From Stercorarius parasiticus (taxonomy: Eukaryota; Chordata; Aves; Charadriiformes; Stercorariidae), in contig VWZL01000315.1 in NCBI GenBank assembly GCA_013396915.1, positions 845,885 through 909,884 on the forward strand: a stretch of DNA of 64,000 bases, written 5' to 3'. Under the pieces are notes generated by a model that was not told the origin of the DNA, did no database searches, and worked only from the letters and a program-made list of their open reading frames with translations. Both the position numbers and the translations under genes were made by a program. Each line of letters starts with the position of its first letter. The stretch's first letter is position 1. Shown piece by piece: positions 1-14,600 of the stretch.

Positions 1-956
1 TTGAGGTATCCTAGAACTAGGATGTAGAAGCAGAGAGATGTTTGGAATTGAAGATCACCTCCAGCCACCCACATTTAGGAATGTGGCAGGGCGTCTTTAC
101 CTTGACAGGCTGAATTTGACAGCTGGACGATGTCCATTTTAAGACCCGTAATGAGAACCATTGTGAACCACACATGATCCGTGTGTCAAATGTGGAACAG
201 ACAAGCATGACAGAGATCTGTGGGGAGCAGCTGAGGAAGACTGAGACAGGTATGGAGCCAGGGTTTGTTCCAAGTGCAGAGTCCTGCAAAGGCTGGCAGT
301 CTGTTCAGGTTTGGGATTGCTGGGAGTGGTATGGATATGAGACACTCTGCACCATTTGGCCCAAGTAGCTAAGGTTGTTTCCTGGAGCAGAGCAGGAAGA
401 CAGTGGAGAAGTGTCCAGTAGTTTTGTGTAAAGAAACTTCCGTGTCACCTGTCTGTCTCATTATTGTTAATCTAGCTGTCTGCTTGCATAATTGCTTTTC
501 TGTCTTCATTGGCAAATAGATAGGTGGCAGACATTTATAGCATCCGAAGGGACCTGTTTATTAGATGCTATACAAACACAGAGCTAATATATTCCTTCCT
601 TGTTCACAGCATGTAATCAAGGAAAACATTAGCTCTTTACGAAAAAAAAAAGCCGCTGTTGCTATCGTTCTCATTTCCCTCCTGATCTCAACAAACATTT
701 TATGCTCAGGAAGCATTAAAAAAAAAATTCGTATCTAGGGAATCATAGCATAGGAGAAGCAGCATGTGCGTTATGTTTTATCCTATTCTCTTGCACTTAA
801 CAGTAGGTTAGGACTGCTTTACCGCTTTAAGAAAAAAATAATTCTTGCCTTAATCCAGGGGTTTTTTTAGCTCCACTCATTGCAATTAATATTAGACTAG
901 AGCAGAGTAGCTTTTTAACCTTTTTTTCTTACAATGATTTATTCAATACAAAGCAT
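1..956 (+). other. DOP1B intron (partial), no gene seen
   Basis: This A/T-rich stretch lies upstream of the first visible DOP1B exon. Short open frames on both strands have no recognisable protein and no exon-like splice borders. It is best read as the 3' part of a DOP1B intron. Confidence 0.7.
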
Positions 957-1018
957 GTTGTGTGGACTAGATGACCTTTAAAGGTCCCTTCCAACCCAAA
1001 CTATTCTATGATTCTATG
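957..1018 (+). mobile_element. CR1 LINE 3'-end fragment
   Basis: About 60 bases match the extreme 3' end of avian CR1: a GACTAGATGACCTTTAAAGG block, then a CCTTCCAACC block, then two copies of the ATTCTATG tail octamer ending near 1018. No coding part remains, which is typical of heavy 5' truncation in CR1. It ends about 52 bases before the DOP1B exon that starts at 1071. Confidence 0.9.
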
Positions 1019-1070
1019 TATGAAATACACTATTATATACTCCTCCTGAAAAAAAAAAATTTTTTTTCAG

Positions 1071-2685
1071 AAGATATACATGACTGGCTTTGCAAGAAAA
1101 AGGCCTCTTTGAAAGAGTCTGGCATCTCTGAGAGCAATTCCGAGGAGAACCTTCCACTGAGCCAGTTTACTACCGTGGATAGAGAAGCAATTTGGGCAGA
1201 AGTGGAAAAAGATCCAGAGAAGCTGGAGTTAAAAACTGAACAATCGGAAAACGATGGCTCTTGTAATCCAGTAACTTCACATGAAGCAGATGGTGACCAA
1301 GATAACAGTGAGCACACAGAATCAGCAGACACCAGCACAGGCCATGACAGTGAAAATACATCCTCTTTTTCTCCTTCTCTGGAGCTGCAAGAAGTGAGCA
1401 ATGAGGACAATGACAGTGCTGCAACCGATGGCAAAGAGACCACAAACCATATGAGTTTGCTCAATGCATTCCTTCCTGAAAGCTCTAAATCCAGTGCAGC
1501 GCTAAACCTTGTGCGTGCTGACTCTGAGAGGACTCAAGCATCAGAGTCTCTGTCAAGTGATGAAGAGGTGGACTTGGAGCTCCAGGAAATTACCCATTCT
1601 AGGTTGCTCAAGCAACAGAAGGAAAAACAGGAGATGATTGAGGCTCTGTTCAAACACATGCTGCTATATTTGCAGCCTTATGATTCTAAGAGGGTATTGT
1701 ATGCTTTTTCTGTTCTGGAGGCAGTGCTTAAAACAAATCCTAAAGAATTTATTGAAGCTGTAGCTAGTACAAGCATGGATACCAGCTCCACAGCACATTT
1801 GAATCTTATTTACAATCTTTTAGCTCGCCATCAGGAAGCTCTTGTAGGGCAAAGTTTTTATGGCAAGCTTCAGACTCAGTCCCCAACTGTGTGTCCCCAT
1901 TCTCTTCTAATAGAATTGCTCACTTACCTCTGTCTCAGTTTTCTGCGCTCGTATTATCCATGCTACTTGAAGGTCACACACAGAGATGTGCTTGGCAACA
2001 GAGATGTTCAAGTAAAAAGTGTGGAAGTCCTGATCAGAATGATGACCCAGCTAACTACCATGGCAAAGGCAGCAGAGAGTAAGAATGTAGAGTTCATACG
2101 CAATTTGCTAGGAAGATGCAAAATTCAGGAGTTTGTTCTCCTTTCTTTGTCTGCATCTATGTATACAAGTCAGAAACGGTATGAACTGCTTATGGCAGAT
2201 GGAGTTAATAATGTTCCTGAAGAAGAACTCTTTGAAGAGAGCCTAATCAATTTTGGGCATGATCAAATATGGAGCGAACACCCACTCCAGATTGAGTTGC
2301 TGAAGCTTTTGCAGGTATTGATTGTCTTGGAGCACCATCTTGGACAGAGTCGTGAGGAGCAGGAGAATCAGCCAGACCTCTCTAAGGAATGGCAGCAGGC
2401 TCTTAATTTCCAGCAAGCTATTGGTGCAATGCAATATGTCTATCCACACCCAATAACTTCACAGGGGTTGTTCGTCTCTGCTGTGGTTAGAGGTTTGCAA
2501 CCGGAGTATGGCTATGGGATGCATCCCACTTGGGTAGGCTTAGTCACATGTTCCCTGCCCTATTTTGGGAAGTCCTTAGGCTGGACTGTGGCACCATTTA
2601 TTGTACAGATATGTAAAAACCTGGATGAGCTTGTCAAACAGTATGAAAATGAAGCTGTGAAGACATCTGCAAAAACATCTGCAAG
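1071..2685 (+). CDS. DOP1B: DOP1B large internal exon
   Basis: This 1,615-base exon encodes about 538 residues. The acceptor is a T-run ending in CAG at 1068-1070, and the donor is AAG/gtaag at 2686. The open frame begins upstream at 971, but that part is CR1 plus the polypyrimidine tract, so the ATG at 971 is not a start. The first third is acidic and Ser/Glu-rich and looks disordered, with an [14 protein letters not shown] segment that resembles casein-kinase-2 sites. The rest is helical and leucine-rich, as in Dopey proteins. The exon ends in a 12-base near-tandem duplication coding TSAK-TSAR. Confidence 0.95.
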
Positions 2686-5600
2686 GTAAGAGTCTGCAGT
2701 GTGGGATTTGTTATGCTGAAAAATTCCCCTTACTGCAGGGTAGTGCATGGTAACTTACTGGTTTAGCATTGTGGCTCCCAGAGTTTGATCCTCAAACCCT
2801 GCTGCACTTGCAGGCATCTGTCCCTTGAGCCCAGGTGAGGTGGAGGCAGTATTGTTGCAGCAGGGGTCACTGTGTTTGGAGGAAGAGAGGACAGGGGACC
2901 AGCAGCAAGAATGACCAGCAGCTGTGATACTTCCTGTCCCCCTCTGCCTGCCACCAAGTAAAAAAGAAGTTCCCAGTTTTGACAAGATGGAGGATTTTGG
3001 AGGACTAATTCAGGAGAGACACCCTGGAGAAGAAAAATACAGTGATATTGTTCAGAAGAGGCAGTAAGTGAAAGGAGTAGGGAAAAATAATTGAACACTG
3101 AATATTTATGGTCTTTTAAAATATCTAGACAAGGAAACAGAGTTGTCCAAGCATAGCTTGTGAATCCTTTGTTTTGATATTGATGTCTTGTCATTCTGTT
3201 ATTTTTTTAACTACTGTATAGAAACAGATTTCTACTGGAATTCTTAATCAAGGAAATGCTACTTGGCCTGTTAATCATTATTATTTTTTTTCACCCCTCC
3301 AAAGCTTAACTTCTAAAAGAGAAAATGTTACGCCTGATTACCCACTAACCCTTTTGGAAGGTCTAACAACCATTGGTCACTTCTGCCTTCTGGATCACCC
3401 TAATCAAGCTAGAAAGGTAAGTGCTTAATGCTTACCACTTGCTTGATGCCTTGGCACCAGTTCGTCAAAATATGCATTGCTTTTTCATTCAGAGATGAAT
3501 ATAAGTAGTAAAGCAGCGCTTGTACAAGAAGATAACCTTAAAGAAGTCTCATAGCTTGCCAAAAGAAGTGAACAAAGTAAAAGTGTAAGGAAGGGGGACT
3601 AAATTTATTTTTTTTTATTTGAAGACAGAAAGTCAATTTTAAGCAGATGTTCATGATGATCTTGGTCACACAAATATGAGTCCTGCGTAGCTTGTCTACC
3701 GTTGCTCTGTCATTAACAAAATCTTTTATTTTCTTTTGAGTTGATAACATACTGATGTGTTCTCTACAATTTTTATTCCTATAACGTTTGTCAGAAGAGG
3801 ATATTAATAATAACTAATAATAATTTCTTAGACAAATCAATTTTGTCTGTGCCAAAATGGTGAGCAGCAAATTCCATAGACTCTAATAGTAGCAGTGTAT
3901 TTCAGAAATAAAATTGTTGAATTATTTTCAAAGTTGTCATTACCAAAGTTGACTATAATTTTCCTAATTATAGAATAAGAGTAGTCACTCGGGTGCATGA
4001 TATAATGTCTTTTAATATTCATATTTTTGGTTTTTTTAGTCATCATGTTTAGCTGAACCTGCAAACCTAAGAAACGCTAGGAATGCCATTTTGGAAGAAT
4101 TGCCTCGCATTATTAATACCATGTCCCTTCTTTGGAGTGTTATAAAGAGGGAAGACTCTCAAAAAAGACCAACTGACTTCTTTGGAACAACTAAAGGCTC
4201 TTCTTCAGTCTACTTTAAAGCAACCAAAGTAGGAGTTCTTTTTAACTGCTGTTTATCTCATCATCCTTATGATCCCCTCCCTCACCATTTTACATAGAGT
4301 TCATAGGAATAGTTTTGCCATTCCCAGAATGATACTGGGCCACAAAGAATTTTTGAAGAACTCTCATGAGCTACAGACTTGCACAGTACCTACCTACAAA
4401 AGTAGATTTTTCCCTGTTTTTTTTTCCCATCTGCACCCTTACCTAATCTGTTTAATGTTATGCTTTTTCTGTGAGCTTCTCTTAATAGCTGCTGTAGAGC
4501 TAGCCACCTCTGAATTGTCTGCACCTTACACAGGCAGTAGAACATGTACCTGAAGGAATAAAAATACTAGACTTTTCCCTTCTGTGGATATTGGTAAATC
4601 ATAGTAGTGAAAAGTATCTGTAGAAGAAGAGAGAACATAACACAAGAAGTTATTTTTTCTGTTTTGCAATCTGTTTTCCAACAAATGTGCCTTCCATCTG
4701 TAAGAAGGATATACTAACTCATAAATAAATTATCAAAACAAGTCTGACTGCCAAGTATATAAAGAGATTCTTTTATTGTTATGTATTGTCTGAACATTTT
4801 GGGAAAAGGAAGAATGTTTTACAGACTATTAGATAGCCTTTCCCTTTAAAAGTTTAGCATTGACAGTTATTTTTTTCCCCTCTATAGACGTTAAGAACTA
4901 AAATACTGGACTTCATGAATCCATTGACAGCACAACTTGGAATCCAGCTGATGGCAGCAATTGCAGCAGTATGGAATAGCAAGAAACATCATCGGAATCA
5001 AAGTAAAATCAAGGTGAAACTAAAGAAAGGCACCCTTAGGTTTCCAGTGTAAAGGCAAATGTTTACATTTATATGATCAGTTCTAAATTCTAGGCTTGTT
5101 TATAGATTTTTTGGGGTTTTTTACATGTGACAATGGCAAGCCACTGAAAAATCTGAAACGCTCTTATTTATACATAATTCCACAAAGCATCAGGACTACA
5201 ATTAAACTGAAGTAACCAACCAAATAAAAAGGACAGCGTCGTAGTCTGATAGTAATAGCCATTTTTTTAATTCAATACTGGATTGTAATCTTAGGACTGC
5301 AACTTGCTAATTATATTTTAAAGACCTTGAATCAGCTCCATTTCCAGAGAAAGTTTAGAGTTGTAGTATTCTCTGGAACTAAGCATTTATTCTGAGTAGA
5401 ACACCTCTTTCTTTTCTGCTTTCATTTGAGCATAATGAAGTTGTTTTCATTAAGGTGTTGGGAGATCTGTATATGGCAAATTGTTGCATGCTTGATTTAA
5501 CTTGTCTAATTTACATTTTGTCTAAGTATTGATATTTGAGTAATCGCACAAAAAGCTGTTTTTTCAACTTAATGTTTTGCCTGCTACAGTGATCTGAGGG

Positions 5601-8600
5601 GTGTGTCTTCTGTTTTGTCAGATTCTTCCAGTGGCTACTGCATCTCAGCTTATTCTTGTGGACTTAGTATGTGCACTTAACACATTGAAAATTGACACTA
5701 TATTACATCTAGTCAAAGAGGTAGTCAAGAAACCGTCACAAATCAAGGGTGAAGAGGTAACCATGAGGATAATTCCTTTTCTTAATATATTCTCTCCTGG
5801 ATTTTTTCCAATGTGTCTTCTAAATAGTTTTAGAAGGAAAGTTTGATTCTTCTGTTTGGGTCTTTTAGATGTGTGATTCTCTTTTGCTCCTGAATAAGTT
5901 ATATTTTCCAGAGTGTGGGTTTCTGTGTTTTGATCCATCAATGTAAGTAGGTTCTTCAGAACATTTTGCTAGAGAAGTTGCTGGTAGTGAAAAGGTGTGG
6001 AGTCCTCCAGTACCAAAGATGCTGTCAATTTTCGTAAAGCTGCTGCAGGTATACAACTCAGTGATGCATTTCTGTCTTTCTACCTTTATCTGAACAGTTA
6101 GAAATACTTCACATTGAGTCTGCTGTCTTCCAGTTGGTTTTCAAGGAAATCAGTTTTACTACTATGCATGCCATTGTAGGAGCTCCTTCAGCTGTGAATA
6201 AGCTGTAGCTGATATTCCAAAGTAATGCAACTCCTAGGGTGCTCTATTAAAGCTCTGAATTGCCTCATGCTGCTGTATAGAAGTTTTATCATAGTTGGTC
6301 ACCTGTTGGAGTACAAGTGGCTTCTAAGAAGGATGTGTTAACCATTGAACATAAGGATTCGAGAGTTTGGACCTTCTTTTTTTTCTGATGGCAAATAATT
6401 GGAGTTTTGCTTTTATTTTTCAGAAATCTTCTCTTGTAGATATTCCAGTTCTGCAGTTCAGTTATGCTTTCATTCAAAGGTAATTCAGTCATTATAAAAG
6501 AGAATTTTCTGTTTGACTCTAGTTAAGATAACAGCCAGCATCAGTATTTCTGCTTTACTTTGATCTTAGTGTCACAATGTCACAGAACACCTTTACGTAG
6601 GAAATGGTTATTGCCACTTCATTGTTAAGTAACAGATAGACACAAAATAACTGGGCTGTGACATCATGTTCCATCGATCTGTTTATAATGCCAGTCTGAA
6701 AGCCTCATTTCATGCTAATAGAGCAGCATACTTCAGGCACCTTATTAGCAAGACATTTGTATAATTTCTTATGATCTTTCTCCTTACTTGTTCTGTGCTG
6801 CCAGATACAGAACTTCTAAATTCAATAAAATTGCTATGGCTGCAGTCTGTGCTGGACACGTTGAGGGTTAGGCAGTTGATTGGAAATACTCCTTTGATTA
6901 ACATGCTTCTTCACATACTTGGCTTTTCTTATACGGAAGCCTTGGGATATATCAGACTGTACAATATACTGTATGCAATAAGCTATGGAGATAAAGTAAG
7001 CTGGCATGCAGTGGAGTGGTTAGCTCAACTTCATTCCTTTTCTTCCCCCTGAAGACCCAGTCCTCCTACAGTCCTGGCTGGCATACTGCGTGTGCTGCTA
7101 GCATTTACTGCTGTATGCACATTGCCTGTGCTGATGGATATTTATACCATGTTGTTGGCTCAGTTAGGAAGGGGCAGGATCTAAAGGACCTTTCTTGATG
7201 GAAGCTTTTAGACCACCAAGTTACCCATGTATGTTGTTTTTTGGTTTTTCATTAACTCTAACTTCAGACTCGGGTGTGTTTTGGTATTATGTTTTTGGCA
7301 GACTACCTGTCTCAGCCTTGCAGGAGAACTTCCAGTCCTTATTAGGACTTCTCAAAGAGTCCGTGCAGTTGAATTTGGCTCCTCCTGGACACTTTCTTCT
7401 TCTCAGGTACTGCATAAGAGAGAAGAAGGTTTATAGATGTATTGAGTAGACCTGTCCAATTACTAACTTGGAGTGAATTGATTTTCCCACAGTATTCTGA
7501 ATGACTTTGTGACTAGGACACCTACTCTAGAAAACAAAAAAGACCAAAAAGACTTGCAGGTACAATGTATATGTGTATACCTTTTAGTTCACAAATCTGG
7601 CACTGTACATCTAAGTAAAAGTGGAGATGGCCTGGTCTGTACTTAGTATGTGAATTCACCTGTGCTTTTAGAATGTGTGAATGTGCATCCACATGTTTTG
7701 GCTTAGGCCTGGTAAATATGAGAGACTGGAATATAAGAGACGCGATGTGCAGAACGTCTCTAACAAAATTTTGTCAAAGGTGCATGAAATAGCGGTGTTA
7801 TCTGTGGATTTTTCAAAGCTGTTTTCCCTGGGTAATTTTATTTTATTTAACATGTTCCACATAAAAAGGACTTTGCTAGATTGGCCAAGTGATGATAGCT
7901 TTCATCTGATGCCGCATTATCTGGTTATGTTATAGGAGGTGACACAAAAAATCTTGGACGCTGTAGGGACTGTTGCTGGTTCTTCTCTGGAACAGACTAG
8001 CTGGCTGAGCCGGAATTTAGAAGTGAAAGCTCAGCCTCAGATTTTACCAGATGACTTCAACATTGAAGATGTGAATGGTAAGGTGGTTTTGTCTGACATT
8101 CTGCTGCTTTCTCTCTTCTGCTTAAGTCAGTGAAGAGTACAAGGTGTTTGACTGTTGTAGTTTGCATGAGACAGGAGTAATACAGCCAAAAGTAAAACCA
8201 AAAAATGCATTATCCTCCAATAACAATGTCAGCCTAAGTGGGTTTAGTAAATATCTGCAGATTGTGTATAATACAGAGGAAAACTGACTGCAGGTGCATG
8301 CAATACATGGGACAGAATGGCATGGGGCATGAGGTATGTCATTGTGGCAACATGCCCAGAAGCATTTCACTGTAATACCTATATGCACATAACAGCTCTG
8401 TTCGGGAAGAAAATTAGGAAACAGCAAAATTTAAACAGGTCTGAAGGGAAAACCAAATCATTTTGCCTCTTTTAGATACATCAATGGCACCATCTTCAAT
8501 GGTTTCTGCCTCTGCTCCTTCAATATACAGTGTCCAAGCCCTTTCTCTCCTTGCAGAAGTAAGTAGGAACCAATTTTGTAGCTGCTGCTCTCATCTGTGG

Positions 8601-11600
8601 GATGGTTGTTTATTGATATTATTAAGCAGAGAAATACATTAGATTTTCCTGGTAGATTAAATGGGAGCTTAAATCTTTATTGAGGCATCCCATGTGCACA
8701 CACACTCTAGCCTGAAATGTAGCATGCTTTCCCCTTTTGTCAGAAGTACCCCAACTAGAGGTTTAAAGAGACATTATTTTCATTTTTAAGGTTCTTGCTT
8801 CTCTTTTGGACATGGTGTACCGGAGCGATGAGAAGGAGAAAGCTGTGCCATTGATTTCACGTTTGCTTTATTATGTATTTCCTTATCTACGCAACCACAG
8901 GTGACTTCTCTCTCTGCACATGTGATTTTTGTTAAGTCTGATTTATTATTTTTTTTACCACATTGTAAGGCTTTTGCTTCTTCTGGTTGTCCTCTTACCT
9001 TATTCGAATGGAAACAGGCATGAGCTATATTTGCCCCAGGAACTGAAACCTCTGTTGTTTGAGCTTTGTGACAACCATTGCTATTTAGCCGTAGGTGTTC
9101 CTCCCATCTGGGTTTTGGGCTTTTACTTAAGGCTCCCCTTTTTGTGTGTGTTAGGTAATGGAGAGAGGCTGTGGGATGGGGCAGCAGAGCACTGGGCAAG
9201 TCACAGGACCCATCATGAAATAGGAAGAGTGCAATATCTCCCTATACTCCGCTTCGTTTTTCGGCCAAAAGCATAGGTGTGGGAGAGATGGATAATATCC
9301 TCTGTCAGCTGAACAGTACAAACCTTTTCATAAAGGGACAGGAGGAGGGAGAGGAGAACATTTCCTTGCTGCGGGGGTTTCCTTTCCATTTTCCAAGGCC
9401 TTATCAGTTGGTCCTGGTTCCTCAGCCTTCCTTATTCATCTCTCCGTGCCTCTCTCCCAGTGCTATTCACAGATCTCTTAGAAAGCAAACCCTTCTTTTT
9501 CTAGCAGCTCTCTGCCAAGTGGGAGGAAGCATCCCTCCCCTTCTCCTCCCTGCTCACTGCCAGTTCCATTTATCTGAGTTGCAGCTACTCCTGCCATAGT
9601 GGGTATCAATCTTCCCCTCCTCCTGGCTGCTACCTTTTGGCTACTTTGTTTTTCTGAGCAGATTAGTCTATACTAAGGTGTGGGAGAGCATCAGCCACAG
9701 CTCATAGGTGACAGGGGGAGACTGGGGATTGTCTTGACTGTTAGTTAGGTCACAGTCAAAACTACTAGCCAGTATAGAGCAAAGAGCAAAAAAGGGTATA
9801 GAGGGTCAGGGAACATATAACCAGGCATGCCTATAAGGGATGATGGGTTGAATGTCACTGGGAAGTGAGCATTAAAGCCAGCAAGACTCAGGGTGCAGCA
9901 GCGTTTGAAGACATTTCCGTGCTCTCTCTCAAGGGGGATGGATTAAAAATGATGCAGAGAAATTTTAGGAAGATATTCTTTTCTATTCATTATATTTGTG
10001 CATTTTCCATTGTATCTATTACAATGTTTTCTGCCTACTTCACTCCTAACCAAGTCAGTCAGATTCTTAATTTATGGAGTGTAGGTCACTCTTGTTAACC
10101 AGGGCATATACCATTATGCACATGCATCCAGTGCTCTCACCATTTGCAGCAGGTATGGAAAACCCTGCATACAGCCACCACTGAAACTGTTCATGGGTGT
10201 ACTGGCATCATGCTGCCGTGTTTGGCCTGCTGTGACCAAGTGGCTGCAAGCCAAGCACTTGTTCCATCACTGCCCCATGTGTGTAAATGGCACAGTTAAA
10301 ATTGGCATGGACACCACTGCTGTCAGGATGTCCTTGTGAATTGGTGCAGGGAATGAATTATGACTTCTGTAATGCAGCTTTTTTTTCTTGCAAATAAGAT
10401 ACTACAATGCTCTTGGTCTAAGACTGATGGTTCAAAAGCCATGGGCATCAGAGTCCTGATGAAGTGGCTGAGATGCCTAGAGATGTCCCTTGATGGTTCT
10501 CCAGTGTCAGCCTGCAAGGCCAATGGTCCTTGTGATCTGTGTAGCCATAACCATAACAAATTGGTCGCTGATTAAGAACGTGGAGCCCCCATCAAGCCCA
10601 TAGAATGGGCTGTGTGATTTTCATGTCACTCATACATGCTGCTCATCAGTTGGACTATAACCTCCAAGACTGTCTTCACGCTACTGTCCTCCCCCAATTG
10701 GCAGGAGTTTGGTTGCAGGGCACCACAAAAAAGCAGTAGCCTCCCCTCACATGCACCTTGAAAACACAGGGGCTGTTGAAGCCTTCTGTGAAGGTGTGGT
10801 GCCAGCTCACAACAGAAGACCTTGACAGCATCCCTTCTTAACCAAAAGTCATGTTCCTGTCAGTCTGAGCACTACCTCCCCAACTTGAAACCTTTGTTCA
10901 GCCATGGGCAAAGCAGTTACCATAGCAAGGATTCGTAGCAGGATGCTGTTTGGCATCTGTGTCCTCAGTGAATGTGAGGTGCCAGAGGACAAGCGTTAGT
11001 TCATGCAGGGTCCCTTCACCTTGAGCCCAGCACTCCTTCCCTAAGAGCATGGTGTCCAGATTTGGAGTGGGATGGTGCATAGGGCAGCAGCAGGAGAAAA
11101 AGGCTTGTGTGAGAGGTTTTTATACAGGTGATGATGATGTGAGAATTGCCACATAAGTGTTATCTGGGTGACAGATGAAGCCTACTGTGGTACCTTCTAA
11201 AGGGGTCTGCTGACAAGGATGCAAATCTTACTGAAAACTTTTTTTGGAGAAGTTTTGAACCACACCTGTAGTGGAGACAGGCAGTACTGTGCTGTGATAT
11301 GGGTAATCTGAAAATATCTCCCCAAACGAGGTACACTGGAAATGTGAGGAGCTTCTGCACTAACTGCTTTGGTCTACTGATCTCCTGCTGCTCTGAGTTA
11401 TGAGCTAATGTAGACATAGCCTATTACTGAGAGAATTTGGTTAGAAGTTCTGGGGAACAACGGAGTTTATTTTCTGGTTATATAAACTTAACTTTGAAAT
11501 ATATATATATATTTTTATCATTATTGTTCTTTTCTGTCAGTGCCTACAACATTCCTAGTTTTCGTGCTGGTGCTCAGTTACTCAGCTCATTGAGTGGATA

Positions 11601-14600
11601 CGCCTATACCAAGCGAGCCTGGAAAAAAGAAGTTCTTGAGTTGTATATGGATCCAGCTTTTTTCCAGATGGACACTTCATGCACTCAGTAAGACATGAAA
11701 TTGTAGCACTCCTGAGATTCTATTCTCAATTTGCAAAGAAAGGCTTTAAAGGAGAATGGCTAATATTGGAAAGAAAATTCTGCTTAGTACTTTCTTATAG
11801 AATGTAATAATGTTAAAAATGGGTGTCAACCACTAATTCTACTAAATGCATTATAAGTACTTAAGCTTTCATTATAGTGCATAAGAGTAAACTTGTCTTA
11901 TGCTGATACTCCCCTTAGTGAATAAGGAACTGCATAGAGTAGAGCTGGAGGACCTAGAATGCAGTATGTGTTAAACCAGATAAAGAGTCTGCATATTGAA
12001 TACCGTTTGGAAGATGTTCCCTTGTATGAAATATTTGACCAAAATCTTTTCTGAGGTTAATTTATACCAAAGCTTTCTCTGGTTATCTAATTCCTTCTGT
12101 ACCTTATTCAGTTGGAGATCCATTATTGATCATCTTCTAACACATGAGAAAACGATGTTTAAAGATTTGATGAGTAAGTATCAGCTACTGTTATCTTATT
12201 TCTAGATTAATTTGAAATCTATTTGCATTTGAGCTATTGGGTGCGCTTTTAATGGACTAACGTATCAATAAAATGTGGGCAATGCTCCATCTCCATAATT
12301 GGCTATATTGCTAGCTAAAAGCTGTGTTAAGTTAATTCTGTATTTTGGTCATGTCTAAAACACACCATAAGTATTTTTGTTCTAGAAGTGCTAACGTTGG
12401 ACTAGCGCATTCACATTTTGCCATAACTTTTAAGTTGCTTAAGTGTGACCTTTTGCAGCCATTTTCAGTTGGAAAGCAAGGAGACTTCGGCTAACTTTGC
12501 AGGTGTCTATATACTGGCATCGAGTTGTAGGAATGTGGTACACCAGTACAGCGAACCTTTGAGTAATATGCTTTGACTGGTAATTCGGCCTTGAGGAGAG
12601 TGTAGAAGAATAAGTTCTGGGGGAGAGGGGGGATAGGACTCCTTAAATTTGCCTAGAGCGTCAAAAAAAAAGCAGCTTTAGTCTCTTTATTGGATCTTCT
12701 AAAAGAATAGTTGAAGGTTTACAATGCGAGACTAATTCACCAATCAGTAGACCCAAAGAGTTTTTCTTTTTAAAAGATTTTAGGACATAGGCATTATTTT
12801 CAGCCCAAAACACAAGAAGTCTTTATATAGTAGATAATTCTTATTTCCGTTACAGATATGCAGAGCAGTGCCTTAAAACTGTACCCAAGTTTTGAGCAAA
12901 AAGCGATGTTGTTAAAGAGGCAAGCTTTTGCTGTCTTTAGTGGAGAGATTGATCAGTATCATCTCTATCTTCCCTTAATACAAGGTAAGATTTGTAATTT
13001 CGTCTGCCTGTTGGTCTTTGGCTGTAACACATACATAAATTGTGTAAGAAAGGAATGTTACCTATTTTCCAACACATACTACCATTTTTTAAAAGTTTTT
13101 AACAAAATCTGTGATGCTGAGAAACTCTGAATTCTACCAGATTAAATAATCTCATTAAGAGGGAGACAGGAATCTGGGTTCCAAAGCCTTTGGTGTGGAA
13201 ATACGACTCAAAACATGATTATTTTGTGGTAATCTTCGAGCCACACTCGGGATGTTGTTGTTCTCCTTAAATGTCAGTTTTGACAAAATTTTGTGCAATA
13301 TAAAACCACCATCTCTTCAGGCTTTTTCTGAATCACAGTTTTGTTTAATAGAGTGCAAAGGACTCAACCCAAAACTGATGATAAACCACAAATTTTGTTT
13401 TGCCAAATGTTTATTTCAGAACGACTGACTGAGAACCTCCGTGTTGGGCAGACTTCTATAGTGGCCTCACAGATGTTTCTCTTCTTCAGAGTTCTTTTGT
13501 TAAGGATTTCTCCTCAGCATCTAACCTCGTTGTGGCCAATTATGGTAACTGAATTGGTAAGGAATAAGGAGTAATTTGAAACTAATTTGTGTGGGTCGTC
13601 TCCCATTTCACCTTCTTCTTCCTCCCAAATATACCTGCTGTTTGAAAAAGGAAATGTTTTCATACCCTTTACATTAGTCTGATAATTTGGGAAAAGAATT
13701 AACATTGTCATTAGGAAATATCTTTTTGATTATTTTGTTGTTGCTGCTAATGTAATCTCTTGCATGATTTGTCAATTTGGTGCAAGTCACAAGAGTAAAC
13801 TAAGAGTCTGTGGTTCCTTGTACTATATGAAGCATATCTTTTTTGTGATTGAGTTGTATGAACATTTCAGCATCCCCATAAATATTTTTTTTCTTTAAAG
13901 ATTCAGACATTTCTACAGCTGGAAGACGATTTAACTGAGGAAGATGAACCATCGAAGTAAGAATTACCATTTGTCTGATAGAGTACTTGTGAAAGCTGGT
14001 AACAATTGTGCTTGTTCTGTACCTAAAAATATTTAATTAATTAATTAATTTTCTGGGGTAGGGAGGAGACACTATTTTTGGTTATTGCACTTGTGTATTT
14101 CTGGTACTAGTTTAGTTTTCATAGTTTATGAAATTTTTTTCAGCAGCTAAAATAGTGATATGTTCAAAAAACATAGTACCACTTATTAGTTGCATACAAA
14201 AATAGAAGAGATGCAAAGTCAGCATTTGAATATTTTAACGCTGACATTTTTTCTGAATAGTTTACTTTTTCTCCTAGCAGCCTTTTATATTAATCACAGT
14301 GCTCATACAGAATAAAAATAATTGTTGTTGCACACAGGTGGAAGTGCTCATTTGTGTAAATGTGTACATTTCTCTTGCTGAAGGAAAAACATCTAGTGGA
14401 TTTATGTTTTAATCGTACATTTCTTAATTGTAACTAACACAGGAGCAACAGCAAAATAAGCAAACAGAAAGTCTCGGGCGATGGCAGTGGATCTGACATA
14501 CAGCAGAATGAGCTGTCCTTGTACTTATCAGCTTGTAAGTTTTTGGACACAGCACTTTCATTTCCACCTGACAGGATGCAGTTGTTTCAAATGTAAGTTC

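Noticed and set aside
971..1070. ATG at 971 as start of DOP1B
   Set aside because: This part is CR1 tail plus a polypyrimidine tract; the real exon starts after CAG at 1070 and the protein begins outside the window.
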